Part shown: in pieces, positions 44,620 through 53,194 of the stretch
Layout of the letters: each line of letters opens with the position of its first letter
Position numbering within the stretch: the stretch's first letter is position 1
Assembly: GCA_963695085.1 (NCBI GenBank)
Contig: CAVOFV010000002.1
Location: 62,001 to 126,000, forward strand
From: SG8-30 sp963695085
GTDB lineage: Bacteria > Pseudomonadota > Gammaproteobacteria > Steroidobacterales > Steroidobacteraceae
Length of the DNA stretch: 64,000 nucleotides
Direction of reading: 5' to 3'
Program-made: the position numbers and the translations under genes
The notes under the pieces: generated by a model
Databases searched by the model: none
What the model was told of the DNA's origin: nothing
The model's input: only the letters and a program-made list of their open reading frames with translations

Positions 44620-45923
44620 GGCCCGACGGCGAGCCGCAGACTGCGCAGATCGAGTCGCTGACCCATGACGGCCGCGGCGTCGCGCACGTCGACGGCAAGA
44701 CCGTGTTCGTCGACGGTGCGCTGCCGGGCGAGCGGGTGGTGCTGCGGCGCACCCGCAGCCACCGGCGCTACGACGAGGCCGTGACCGTCGAGGTGCTGGC
44801 AGCGGCTGCCGGCCGCGTCGAACCGCGCTGCGAGCACTACGGGGTCTGCGGGGGATGTTCACTGCAGCACCTTGACCCGGCGCTGCAACTGGCGGCCAAG
44901 CAGGGACATGTCGCCGAGCAGCTGTCGCGGCTTGGCCGCGTCGCACCGCAGGCCTGGCTGGAGCCGCTGACCGGTCCGGTCTGGCACTACCGCCGCCGCG
45001 CCCGCCTCGGCGTCAAGTACGTGCACAAGAAGGGCAGGGTGCTGGTGGGCTTCCGCGAGCGTGCCGCCCCCTTCGTCACCGACCTCAGGAAGTGCCATGT
45101 GCTGGCGCACCCGGCCGGCGAGCTGATCGAGGCGCTGGCTGCCATGATCGGCGAACTGGGCATTCGCGCGCGGCTGCCGCAGATCGAGGTGGCGGTCGGC
45201 GAAGGCGCGACCGCGCTCGTGATGCGCGTGCTCGATGCGCCCGCGCCCGCCGACCTCGAGAGGCTGCGCGCATTTGCCGCGACGCACGGCGTGGACATCT
45301 ATTTGCAGCCGGGCGGTCTGGACACGATCGCCCCGCTCGGACCGGTCGCGGCGCCGCTGCACTACCGGTTGCCGGCCTTCGACCTGACCATCGAGTTCCG
45401 GCCGGCCGATTTCATACAGGTGAACGGCGAGCTGAACGAGCGCACCGTCGCGCAGACCGTGTCGCTGCTCGACCCGCAGCCGGCCGACACCATCCTCGAC
45501 CTGTTCTGCGGGCTGGGTAATTTCACGCTGCCGCTGGCGCGTCGCGCCGGCCGGGTGGCAGGCGTCGAGGGCGATGCGGGGCTGGTCGCGCGGGCCCGCG
45601 CCAATGCCGCGAGGAATGGTCTCGACAACGCGTTCTTCCATGTCGCGGACCTGTCGACGGCGCCGCAGGCCGCCTGGGCCAGCGAGGCCTGGAACAAGGT
45701 GTTGCTGGACCCGCCGCGCGCCGGCGCGGCGGCGGTCCTGCCGGCGGTCACCGTCCGGCGGCCGTCGCGGATCGTCTATGTGTCCTGTCACCCGGGCACC
45801 CTGGCGCGTGACGCGGGGATGCTGGTCCACGAGCATGGCTACCGCCTGGTCGCGGCCGGCGTGATGGACATGTTCCCGCACACGGCACACGTCGAGTCGG
45901 TGGCCATTTTCGAGCCGGGCTGA
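44616..45923 (+). CDS. rlmD: RlmD, 23S rRNA (uracil(1939)-C5)-methyltransferase
   Basis: 435 aa. The start appears to be TTG 44616, overlapping the acpS stop; no better start precedes the TRAM domain (IESLTHDGRGVAHVDGKTVFV). The Fe-S cluster ligands are C72, C78, C81 and C160. The SAM domain has ILDLFCGLGNFTLPLA. The catalytic cysteine is in RIVYVSCHPGTLARD near residue 394. The C-terminus VMDMFPHTAHVESVAIFE is typical. A candidate promoter for nagZ begins at its stop. Confidence 0.95.
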   Translation: MRPDGEPQTAQIESLTHDGRGVAHVDGKTVFVDGALPGERVVLRRTRSHRRYDEAVTVEVLAAAAGRVEPRCEHYGVCGGCSLQHLDPALQLAAKQGHVAEQLSRLGRVAPQAWLEPLTGPVWHYRRRARLGVKYVHKKGRVLVGFRERAAPFVTDLRKCHVLAHPAGELIEALAAMIGELGIRARLPQIEVAVGEGATALVMRVLDAPAPADLERLRAFAATHGVDIYLQPGGLDTIAPLGPVAAPLHYRLPAFDLTIEFRPADFIQVNGELNERTVAQTVSLLDPQPADTILDLFCGLGNFTLPLARRAGRVAGVEGDAGLVARARANAARNGLDNAFFHVADLSTAPQAAWASEAWNKVLLDPPRAGAAAVLPAVTVRRPSRIVYVSCHPGTLARDAGMLVHEHGYRLVAAGVMDMFPHTAHVESVAIFEPG

Positions 45924-45949
45924 CCGCCGGTACGGCCGGCCACTACAAT
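45920..45949 (+). promoter_or_regulatory. Candidate sigma-70 promoter of nagZ
   Basis: CTGACC (45920-45925, four of six to the -35, overlapping the rlmD stop), an 18-base spacer, then TACAAT (45944-45949, five of six to the -10). It precedes the nagZ GTG by 45 bases. Pattern only. Confidence 0.4.
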
Positions 45950-45994
45950 GACGGCGCCGCACGGGGACGGCGGCGCGACGGGAGGGCGGCGGGC

Positions 45995-47038
45995 GTGACC
46001 CTGGGACCGGTGATGCTGGACCTCGGCGGCGTGGCCGTCGAACCGGAGGAGCGCGAGCTGCTCGCCCATCCGCTGGTCGGCGGCGTCATCCTGTTTGCCC
46101 GCAACTACGAAAGCCCGGGACAGCTCGAGCGGCTGGTGGCGGACATCCATGCGGTGCGCACGCCGGCGCTGCTGGTCGCGGTGGACCAGGAAGGCGGGCG
46201 CGTGCAGCGCTTCCGCGACGGTTTCACCTGCCTGCCGCCGCTGCGCGCCATCGGGCGCCTGTGGCGGACTGACCAAGCCGCCGCCGCCGGCCTGGCCCGG
46301 CAGCTCAGCTGGCTGATGGCTGCCGAACTGCGCGCCGTTGGCGTCGACCTGTCCTTTGCGCCGTGCGTGGATCTCGACCTTGGCCTCAGCGAGGTGATCG
46401 GCGACCGGGCATTCGATGCCTCCGCCGACACGGTCGCAACGCTGGCCGTCGCCTGGATGCTCGGCATGCGCGACGCCGGCATGGCGGCGACCGCCAAGCA
46501 CTTTCCCGGGCACGGCGCCGTGGCCGCCGATTCCCACGTTGCGCTGCCGGTGGACCGGCGCGAGCTGGCGGACCTCGAACCGGACCTGACCCCCTACCGG
46601 CGCATGATCGCCAATGGGCTGCTGTCGGTGATGGCCGCGCACGTCGTGTTCCCGGCCGTCGACCGCCTGCCGGCGAGCCTGTCGCGGCGCTGGATCGGCG
46701 GCGAACTGCGCGAGCGGCTCGGTTTTCGGGGCGCCGTGTTCACCGACGACCTGAACATGTCGGCGGCCGCCGCGACGGGCTCGATCATCGAGCGGGCCCG
46801 GTTCGCGCTGGCGGCGGGCTGTGACATGCTGCCGGTATGCAATAACCGCGCATCTGTGATGCAGTTGCTGGACAGGCTGCCGGCCGGGCCCGACCCTCTG
46901 CGACAGGTGCGGCTGGTGCGGCTGCGCGGGCGGACCGGCCCGGGCCGCGCCGAGTTGCAGGCCGGCGAGCGGTGGCGCTCGGGCGTGGCCGCCGCACAGC
47001 ATTGCCTCGATGTACCACAATTGAGACTCGACGCGTGA
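45995..47038 (+). CDS. nagZ: NagZ, beta-N-acetylhexosaminidase (GH3)
   Basis: 347 aa, GTG start. It removes GlcNAc from anhydromuropeptides in peptidoglycan recycling. Motifs: VDQEGGRVQRFRDGFT (substrate Asp), TAKHFPGHGAVAADSH (the Asp/His loop), and VFTDDLNMSAA with the nucleophile Asp. The C-terminal region ends with a less conserved tail. Its stop overlaps the GTG start of the PAS-GGDEF gene, so the two are probably translated together. Confidence 0.95.
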   Translation: MTLGPVMLDLGGVAVEPEERELLAHPLVGGVILFARNYESPGQLERLVADIHAVRTPALLVAVDQEGGRVQRFRDGFTCLPPLRAIGRLWRTDQAAAAGLARQLSWLMAAELRAVGVDLSFAPCVDLDLGLSEVIGDRAFDASADTVATLAVAWMLGMRDAGMAATAKHFPGHGAVAADSHVALPVDRRELADLEPDLTPYRRMIANGLLSVMAAHVVFPAVDRLPASLSRRWIGGELRERLGFRGAVFTDDLNMSAAAATGSIIERARFALAAGCDMLPVCNNRASVMQLLDRLPAGPDPLRQVRLVRLRGRTGPGRAELQAGERWRSGVAAAQHCLDVPQLRLDA

Positions 47039-47985
47039 CCGACCGGCAATCCGACGAACCCTGCCGCGTGCTGATCGAAGCCCTGCCGGACGGCGCCGTG
47101 CTCAGCGATGCCGCAACGCCACATTGCAATGTCCTGTATGCGAACCGCGCATTCGAGCGCCTGACCGGATATCCGGCGGCGCAACTCGTCGGGCGCAGCC
47201 TGCCGATATTCGACGACCAGCAGCGCGAAACGAATGGTCTGCACCGGGTCCGCGACGGGATGCGGGCGGGCGTGGAGACGCGCGCGGTCGTACGCTGCCT
47301 GCACCGCGACGGCCGCCCGCTGCTGCTCGACGTGCGTGTCGCACCGGTTCGTGACGCGGGCGGCAGCATCACTCACTGGGCGTCCGTGTTCCGCCCGTCA
47401 GAGACCCGTGCCGCGGCAGAGTCCGGCGAGGCGACCCTTGACCGGCCACTGGCGCCGCGTCGGTTCGGACGCCGGGATGCGCTGACCGGGCTGGTATCGC
47501 GGGCCGGGTTCGAAGCGCTGCTGCGGCAGCCGCCCGCACGGCCGGCCGGTCGTGAGGGCCCCGCGGTCGCCGTGTTCGTGATGGACGTCGATGACCTCGC
47601 GGGCTACAACGACACGTTCGGCAGGGCCGCAGGCGATGCCATGCTGAAGCGCGTGGGCGCGGCGCTGGGCGCCGCCTTCCGGCGCTCGAGCGATGTTCTG
47701 GCGCGCTGGGAAGGCGGCACCTTCGCGGCCGCCACGAACGGCATGGAGGAGGCGCGGGCCCAGCAACACGCCGAATCGCTGCGCACCAGGGTGCGGGACC
47801 TCGGCATCCATCACCCGCACTCGCGTTTCGGAAAATTCGTCAGCGTATCGGTCGCCATGACGATTGCACCGGCCGGCGACGGGGCCGCGCTGGCCGAATC
47901 GGTCGACCGGGCGCTGGCGTCCCTCGGCGAGGCCCGGGCGGGCGTCCCGCCGGGGCTCGTGGCGCCGCGGCCCGCGCTGCCGTAA
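47035..47985 (+). CDS. PAS plus degenerate GGDEF domain protein
   Basis: 316 aa from GTG 47035 (overlap with nagZ). The PAS domain at about residues 10-120 reads VLYANRAFERLTGYPAAQLVGRSL, with a PAC tail RDGRPLLLDVRVAPVRD. The GGDEF domain at about 145-305 has RDALTGLVSRAGFEALL and FVMDVDDLAGYNDTFGRAAGDAML. The signature itself is broken: where other proteins have R-x-GGDEF it reads RWEGGTFAAA, so Asp and Glu of the active site are missing. It probably does not make c-di-GMP and may act as a sensor or binding scaffold. No membrane segment is seen. Confidence 0.85.
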   Translation: MTDRQSDEPCRVLIEALPDGAVLSDAATPHCNVLYANRAFERLTGYPAAQLVGRSLPIFDDQQRETNGLHRVRDGMRAGVETRAVVRCLHRDGRPLLLDVRVAPVRDAGGSITHWASVFRPSETRAAAESGEATLDRPLAPRRFGRRDALTGLVSRAGFEALLRQPPARPAGREGPAVAVFVMDVDDLAGYNDTFGRAAGDAMLKRVGAALGAAFRRSSDVLARWEGGTFAAATNGMEEARAQQHAESLRTRVRDLGIHHPHSRFGKFVSVSVAMTIAPAGDGAALAESVDRALASLGEARAGVPPGLVAPRPALP

Positions 47986-47992
47986 GCGAGGA

Positions 47993-50900
47993 TCAGCCCG
48001 CCGCGCCCAGCTCGTCCAGCAGGACCTGGGCCACTCCGAGCCGGCTGGTCTCGTCGTCCGACTGGATAGTGAAGCGGATGCGGTGCGAGCCGTCCAGGCG
48101 GTAGCGCTGCGGGTCGCGCTGCACCAGGCGGATGACGCGTGCCGGGTCCACGCGGTGGTCCTCGCCGAACTCCACGAGGCCGCGCAGGGGTCCCGCTTCG
48201 AGGCGCCGGATGCCGAGCGGCGCAGCGCGCAGCCGCAGCGCGGCGATCCGGAACAGCGTTCGGGCCGGCCCGGGCAACGGGCCGAAACGGTCCACCACCT
48301 CGGATTGCAGGTCGGCGAGCGCGGTGGCGTCGGCGGCGCTGGCGATGCGCTTGTACAGGCGCAATCGTTGCGACACGTCCGGCAGGTAGTCGTCGGGCAG
48401 CAGCGCAGGCAGCTGCAGGTTGACCTCCGGACCCGCATGCAGCGGTCGCTCCAGCTCCGGCTCGCGTCCCGAGCGCAGCGCGGCGACCGCCCGTTCCAGC
48501 AGCTCCATGTACAGGCTGAAGCCGATCTCCTGGATCTGCCCGCTCTGGTCCTCGCCCAGCAGTTCACCGGCGCCGCGAATCTCCAGGTCGTGCGTGGCGA
48601 GCGTGAATCCGGCGCCCAGTTCGTCGAGCGACTCGATCGCCTCCAGTCGCTTGGCGGCTTCCGCCGTGAGCACCGCCCGCGGCGGCGCCAGCAGGTAGGC
48701 GAACGCGCGGTGATGGGAGCGACCGACGCGGCCGCGCAGCTGGTGCAGCTGCGCCAGCCCGAGCCGGTCGGCGCGGTCGATCAGGATGGTATTCGCGGTC
48801 GGCACGTCGATGCCCGACTCGATGATGGTCGTACACACCAGCAGGTTGAACCGGCGGTGATAGAAATCCAGCATCAGTCCTTCGAGTTCCCGCTCCCGCA
48901 ACTGGCCGTGCGCGAAGCGAACGCTGGCTTCGGGCACCAGCCTGGCGACGCGCTGCGCGGTTCGCGCGATAGTGTCGATGTGGTTGTGGACAAAGAACAC
49001 CTGTCCGCCGCGGCGGATCTCGCGCAGGCAGGCCTCGCGGATCAGCGCATCGCTCCATTCGCAGACGAAAGTCTCGATGGCCAGGCGGTCGTCGGGCGCG
49101 GTCGTGATCAGGGACAGTTCGCGCAGCCCGCCGAGTGCCATGTTGAGGGTTCGCGGGATCGGCGTGGCCGTCAGCGTCAGCGTGTCGACGTCGCTGCGCA
49201 GCTGCCTGAGCCGTTCCTTGTCGCGCACGCCGAAACGATGTTCTTCGTCGATGATCGCCAGTCCCAGGCTGCGGAAGCGCACATCGCGCTGCAACAGCCG
49301 CTGGGTGCCGATGACGATGTCAACGGTCCCCGCGCCGAGTCCCTCGATGACCTGCTTCTGCTCGGCCCTGGTGCGGAACCGGGACAGGTTCTCGATCCTG
49401 ACCGGCCAGTCGGCGAAGCGGTCGGCGAAGGTCTGCGCATGCTGTTGCGCGAGCAGCGTGGTCGGCACGAGCAGTGCCACCTGCCGGCCTGCCTGGACCG
49501 CCGCGAAGGCGGCGCGCAGGGCGACCTCCGTCTTGCCGAAGCCGACGTCGCCGCAGATGACGCGGTCCATCGGGCGGCCGCTCTTCATGTCGTCGAGCAC
49601 CTGCCGGATCGCCTCGGCCTGGTCCGGCGTCTCCTCGAACGGGAATGCGTCTGCGAAGGCCTGGCCGTCGGCCCAGTCGAGATCGGTGGCGATGCCGGCG
49701 CGGGCGGCGCGGCGAGCGTACAGGTCCAGCAATTCGGCCGCGACATCGCGGATCCGCTGCGCCGCCTTGCGGCGCGCGCGTGCCCACTGCTCGCTGCCGA
49801 GCCTGTGCAGCGGTGCGGAATCGGCCGGTGCGCCGGTGTAGCGGCTGACGCGATCGAGCGCGTGCACGGGAATGTACAACTTGTCTCCGCCCGCGTACTC
49901 GAGCGCCAGGAATTCGCCGGGATGGCCGTCCACGTCCATGACGCGCAGGCCTAGGTAGCGGCCGACGCCGTACTCCTCGTGAACGACCGGCGCACCGGGC
50001 GCCAGCCCGGTCAGTTCCTGCAGGATCGTTTCGGGGTCGCGTTCCGCGCGCCGGCGTCGTTGCTGCCGCGCACGGGCACCAAACAGCTGTTCCTCGGCGA
50101 TCAGCGCAAGGCGGGCACCGGGCAGCAGCAGGCCGCGCACGTCCGGCGCCACCGTGACACACAGGTCGCTGTCGCTGGCGAGGAACTCGCCCCAGCCGGC
50201 CACCTGCACGGGCGCCAGTGCGTTGCCTTGCAGCAGTTCGAACAGCACCTCGCGGCGGCCGGGCGAGTCGGCGGTCAGCAGTACGCGGCCTGCGAAGCCT
50301 GCCAGGAAAGACTTCAACGCCGCCGTCGGGTCATCAGCGCGGGCGTCGATCCGCAGCGCTGGCGGCTGGTCGGTCCTGAAGTTGCGGGCCGGTCCCGCCT
50401 GTGCGCCGGGTTCCACCTTGACGGCCGTCGCCGCGATCAGGGGATGGCGGCCGCAGGCCGCGGGCAGCTCGCCTGGCGGCAGGTACAAAGTCGCCGGGGG
50501 CAGCACCGGTCGTTCGTGGTCGTGACGGCGCTGCTCGTAGCGGTCCTCGATTTCCCGCCAGGCTCCGGCAGCTGCCTCCGCGAGTCCGGCCGTGTCCAGC
50601 AGCAGGGTCCCCGGCGGCAGGTAGTCGAACAGCACCTCGGTGGCGTCGAAGAACAGCGGCAGCCAGTACTCGATGCCGGCGGGTGCGACGCCCTCGCTGA
50701 CGAAGCGATAGACCGGCGAGCGCATCGGATCGCCCTCGAACCGTGCGCGCCAGCGCTGGCGAAAGCCCTGCACCGCGTCGGGCGTCGTCGGGAACTCGCG
50801 TGCCGGCAGCAGGCGGATCTGCTGGAGCGGTTCGCTGGAACGCTGGGTATCGGGATCGAAGCTGCGGATGCTGTCGATGTCATTGTCGAACAGGTCGATG

Positions 50901-51451
50901 CGGAAGGGCGCGGCGGAGCCCATCGGGAAGACATCCACGATCGAGCCACGCACCGCGAATTCGCCGTGCACCATCACCTGGCCTACGTGCACGTAGCCGG
51001 CCCCGGCCAGGCGTGCGCGAAACGCCTCCAGGTCGAGCCGCTCGCCGCGGCGCATGGCAAACGTGTGGGCGGCCACGTAACGGCGCGGCGGCAGTCGCTG
51101 CAGCAAGGTGTCGACCGCGACCACCACGATGCCGCGCGCCAGTCCGGGCAGCGCCGACAGTGTCTCGAGGCGTTCGGAGACCGCATCGGGGTGCGGGGAG
51201 AAAGGATCGTAGGGCAACGTCTCGTGGCCGGGCATGCTGCGCACGGGCAGGTCGGTGCCGGCGAAGAACGCGAGTTCGGTCTGCAGCTGGGCCGCCTCGC
51301 GGCCGCCGGCCGCGATGACGAGCAGCGGTGCGGTCGCACGCCCGGCGACGTGCACCGCAGCGAGGGCCAGGCTCGATCCGTACAGTTCGCCCCAGCGCGC
51401 TGCATGACCGGCAACGGGCAGCGGCGCCTCGAACGGGCTGGTGTTGGTCAT
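47993..51451 (-). CDS. mfd: Mfd, transcription-repair coupling factor
   Basis: 1152 aa from ATG 51451; a GTG at 51475 would add eight. It removes stalled RNA polymerase and recruits UvrA. The N-terminal UvrB-like module (GHETLPYDPFSPHPDAVSERL) is followed by the RNA polymerase interaction domain (VHEEYGVGRYLGLRVMD near 490). The helicase motor has ICGDVGFGKTEVALRAAF (Walker A near 635), DEEHRFGV, ATPIPRTLN, and LHQLRGRVGRS. The C-terminal TRCF domain closes the protein. It stands alone on the minus strand, convergent with the PAS-GGDEF gene (seven-base gap). Confidence 0.96.
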   Translation of the reverse strand: MTNTSPFEAPLPVAGHAARWGELYGSSLALAAVHVAGRATAPLLVIAAGGREAAQLQTELAFFAGTDLPVRSMPGHETLPYDPFSPHPDAVSERLETLSALPGLARGIVVVAVDTLLQRLPPRRYVAAHTFAMRRGERLDLEAFRARLAGAGYVHVGQVMVHGEFAVRGSIVDVFPMGSAAPFRIDLFDNDIDSIRSFDPDTQRSSEPLQQIRLLPAREFPTTPDAVQGFRQRWRARFEGDPMRSPVYRFVSEGVAPAGIEYWLPLFFDATEVLFDYLPPGTLLLDTAGLAEAAAGAWREIEDRYEQRRHDHERPVLPPATLYLPPGELPAACGRHPLIAATAVKVEPGAQAGPARNFRTDQPPALRIDARADDPTAALKSFLAGFAGRVLLTADSPGRREVLFELLQGNALAPVQVAGWGEFLASDSDLCVTVAPDVRGLLLPGARLALIAEEQLFGARARQQRRRRAERDPETILQELTGLAPGAPVVHEEYGVGRYLGLRVMDVDGHPGEFLALEYAGGDKLYIPVHALDRVSRYTGAPADSAPLHRLGSEQWARARRKAAQRIRDVAAELLDLYARRAARAGIATDLDWADGQAFADAFPFEETPDQAEAIRQVLDDMKSGRPMDRVICGDVGFGKTEVALRAAFAAVQAGRQVALLVPTTLLAQQHAQTFADRFADWPVRIENLSRFRTRAEQKQVIEGLGAGTVDIVIGTQRLLQRDVRFRSLGLAIIDEEHRFGVRDKERLRQLRSDVDTLTLTATPIPRTLNMALGGLRELSLITTAPDDRLAIETFVCEWSDALIREACLREIRRGGQVFFVHNHIDTIARTAQRVARLVPEASVRFAHGQLRERELEGLMLDFYHRRFNLLVCTTIIESGIDVPTANTILIDRADRLGLAQLHQLRGRVGRSHHRAFAYLLAPPRAVLTAEAAKRLEAIESLDELGAGFTLATHDLEIRGAGELLGEDQSGQIQEIGFSLYMELLERAVAALRSGREPELERPLHAGPEVNLQLPALLPDDYLPDVSQRLRLYKRIASAADATALADLQSEVVDRFGPLPGPARTLFRIAALRLRAAPLGIRRLEAGPLRGLVEFGEDHRVDPARVIRLVQRDPQRYRLDGSHRIRFTIQSDDETSRLGVAQVLLDELGAAG

Positions 51452-51555
51452 TGGCACGGCAGGCTGCTCGTCCACGCACGGCGTGGAACCACGTTCCGCG
51501 TCCGCTCAGGGAGCGGGCAGGATAGCCGGACGGTGGCTGAAGGCAACCCGCCGCG

Positions 51556-51837
51556 TCAGGAGCCGGCGCGGACCAGGACGGCGTGCAGGACCGTGTCGTG
51601 CTCGAAGAACACCGAGAACCGGGCGTAGTCCCAGCGGGTGATGGGGGGGTCGCCGACCGCGGCGTGTCGGGTGATCGGGGCACCGAAGCGCGCCTCGACC
51701 GACGACATGTTCGAGCCCCGGGCCGGGCGTTCAGCAATGGCTGCGGCGGGTTCGCCCACCGCCATGTCGAGGTTCTGCGCCGAGGCCAGGGTGGCCGCGA
51801 ATGCCAGGGCCGGAACCAGTAGTCGGACCAGTTTCAT
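51556..51837 (-). CDS. Small BamE-like exported protein
   Basis: 93 aa. The signal peptide MKLVRLLVPALAFAATLASA is cut near Ala-Gln. The mature part reads PARGSNMSSVEARFGAPITRH and PPITRWDYARFSVFFEHDTVL. The pattern G-x-x-M-x-x-V-x-x-x-F-G-x-P is that of the BamE/SmpA fold, but there is no lipobox, so it would be periplasmic rather than lipidated. The ribosome site GGGAGGAAACGAC before ATG 51837 is excellent. It is transcribed away from lolC. Function unknown; likely envelope-related by fold and neighbours. Confidence 0.8.
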   Translation of the reverse strand: MKLVRLLVPALAFAATLASAQNLDMAVGEPAAAIAERPARGSNMSSVEARFGAPITRHAAVGDPPITRWDYARFSVFFEHDTVLHAVLVRAGS

Positions 51838-51858
51838 GTCGTTTCCTCCCGATGATGG

Positions 51859-51886
51859 AGTGTAGCACTCGCCGGGAACGTGTCGA
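51859..51886 (-). promoter_or_regulatory. Candidate promoter of the BamE-like gene
   Basis: On the minus strand TCGACA (51886-51881, five of six to the -35) and TACACT (51864-51859, four of six to the -10) are separated by 16 bases. A consensus ribosome site lies just downstream. Inferred from pattern. Confidence 0.45.
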
Positions 51887-51952
51887 GAATCACCCGATAA
51901 ATCCTTGATCGACATCCCGATTTCGGTCCCGCCTGTGGTTCAATAGGGGCCC

Positions 51953-53194
51953 ATGCTCACGCCCCTCCCGCTTGGCATCGGCCTGCGCTATGTGCGCTCG
52001 CGCCGGCGCTCGTTCTTCGTCTCGTTCATCACCTGGGTGTCGGTGCTGGGCGTCTGCCTGGGCGTTGCCGCGCTGATCACCGTGCTCTCGGTCATGAACG
52101 GGTTCGAGGGCGAATTGCGCAGCCGCCTGCTGGCGCTGTCGGCACACGCCACGCTGCGGCTACCCGGCGCGACGGCCGGAGAGCTGGCGGCGCTGGCCGG
52201 CCGGGCACGGTCCTTGCCCGGCGTCGAAGGTGCTGCGCCATTCGTGGAGGTGCAGGGCCTGCTGTCCACCGGCGCGCAACTGTCCGCGGCGATCGTCCGC
52301 GGGATCGACCCGGATGCCGAGTCGGCGGTGGGTGAACTCGGTCAATCGATGCTGGTGGGCGGACCGGGTGATCTGGTGGCGGGCTCGCGGCGAATGATCC
52401 TGGGCCGGGTGCTGGCAGCGGAACTTGCGGTGCGTGACGGCGACGCGGTGACGGTGCTGCTGCCGCGCACTGACGAGAGCGGCGGTCTCGTGCCCGAGAT
52501 CGGTGCGTTCACCGTCGCCGGCGTGTTCGAAGTGGGGCTCGCCGACCACGATGCCACGCTGGCGATCGTGCCACTCGCCGATCTCATGCAACTGACGGGT
52601 GGCGCCGCGCCGGCAGGAGTGCGGCTCAAGTTCGACGATGTGCTGGCCGCGCCACGGCTGGCGCGCGCGACGGCCGCCGCGCTCGGCGGCGCGGTGGAGG
52701 CGCGCGACTGGACGCAGGATCACGCCGCGTATTTTCATGCGATCCGCCTCGAGAAGATCATGATGGCCGTCATCCTGATGCTGATCGTCGCGGTCGCGGC
52801 GTTCAACATCATCGCCAGCCTGGTGATGGTGGTCAGCGACAAGCGCACCGACATCGCAATCCTGCGTACGCTCGGCATGGACCGCGCGACGGTGGTCGGG
52901 ATCTTCGTCACGCAGGGCACGCTGATCGGCTGGCTCGGCACGGCCGCCGGCATCGCGCTGGGTCTGGCGCTGGCCGGCAACGTGGGCGAGATCACGCCGG
53001 TGCTGGAGCACCTGCTTGGCTTCCAGGTGTTCGACGCGGACGTCTACTACATCAGCACGATTCCGTCCGAAGTGCGGCCGGCAGACGTCGCGCTGGTCGG
53101 CGGGTCGGCCTTCGTGCTGACGCTGCTGGCCACGCTCTATCCTGCCTTCCGGGCTGCGGGCACGCGACCGGCGGAGGCGCTGCGCTATGAATGA
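51953..53194 (+). CDS. lolC: LolC, lipoprotein-releasing ABC permease subunit
   Basis: 413 aa. It has the MacB/FtsX-type layout: one N-terminal helix (SFITWVSVLGVCLGVAALIT), a large periplasmic domain, and three C-terminal helices (AVILMLIVAVAAFNIIASLVMVV, GTLIGWLGTAAGIALGLALA, and ALVGGSAFVLTLLATLYPA). LolC docks LolA, which takes lipoproteins from LolCDE to the outer membrane. The C-terminal RPAEALRYE is typical. It overlaps lolE by eight bases. LolC and LolE are separate here, unlike the LolF arrangement of some genomes. Confidence 0.92.
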   Translation: MLTPLPLGIGLRYVRSRRRSFFVSFITWVSVLGVCLGVAALITVLSVMNGFEGELRSRLLALSAHATLRLPGATAGELAALAGRARSLPGVEGAAPFVEVQGLLSTGAQLSAAIVRGIDPDAESAVGELGQSMLVGGPGDLVAGSRRMILGRVLAAELAVRDGDAVTVLLPRTDESGGLVPEIGAFTVAGVFEVGLADHDATLAIVPLADLMQLTGGAAPAGVRLKFDDVLAAPRLARATAAALGGAVEARDWTQDHAAYFHAIRLEKIMMAVILMLIVAVAAFNIIASLVMVVSDKRTDIAILRTLGMDRATVVGIFVTQGTLIGWLGTAAGIALGLALAGNVGEITPVLEHLLGFQVFDADVYYISTIPSEVRPADVALVGGSAFVLTLLATLYPAFRAAGTRPAEALRYE

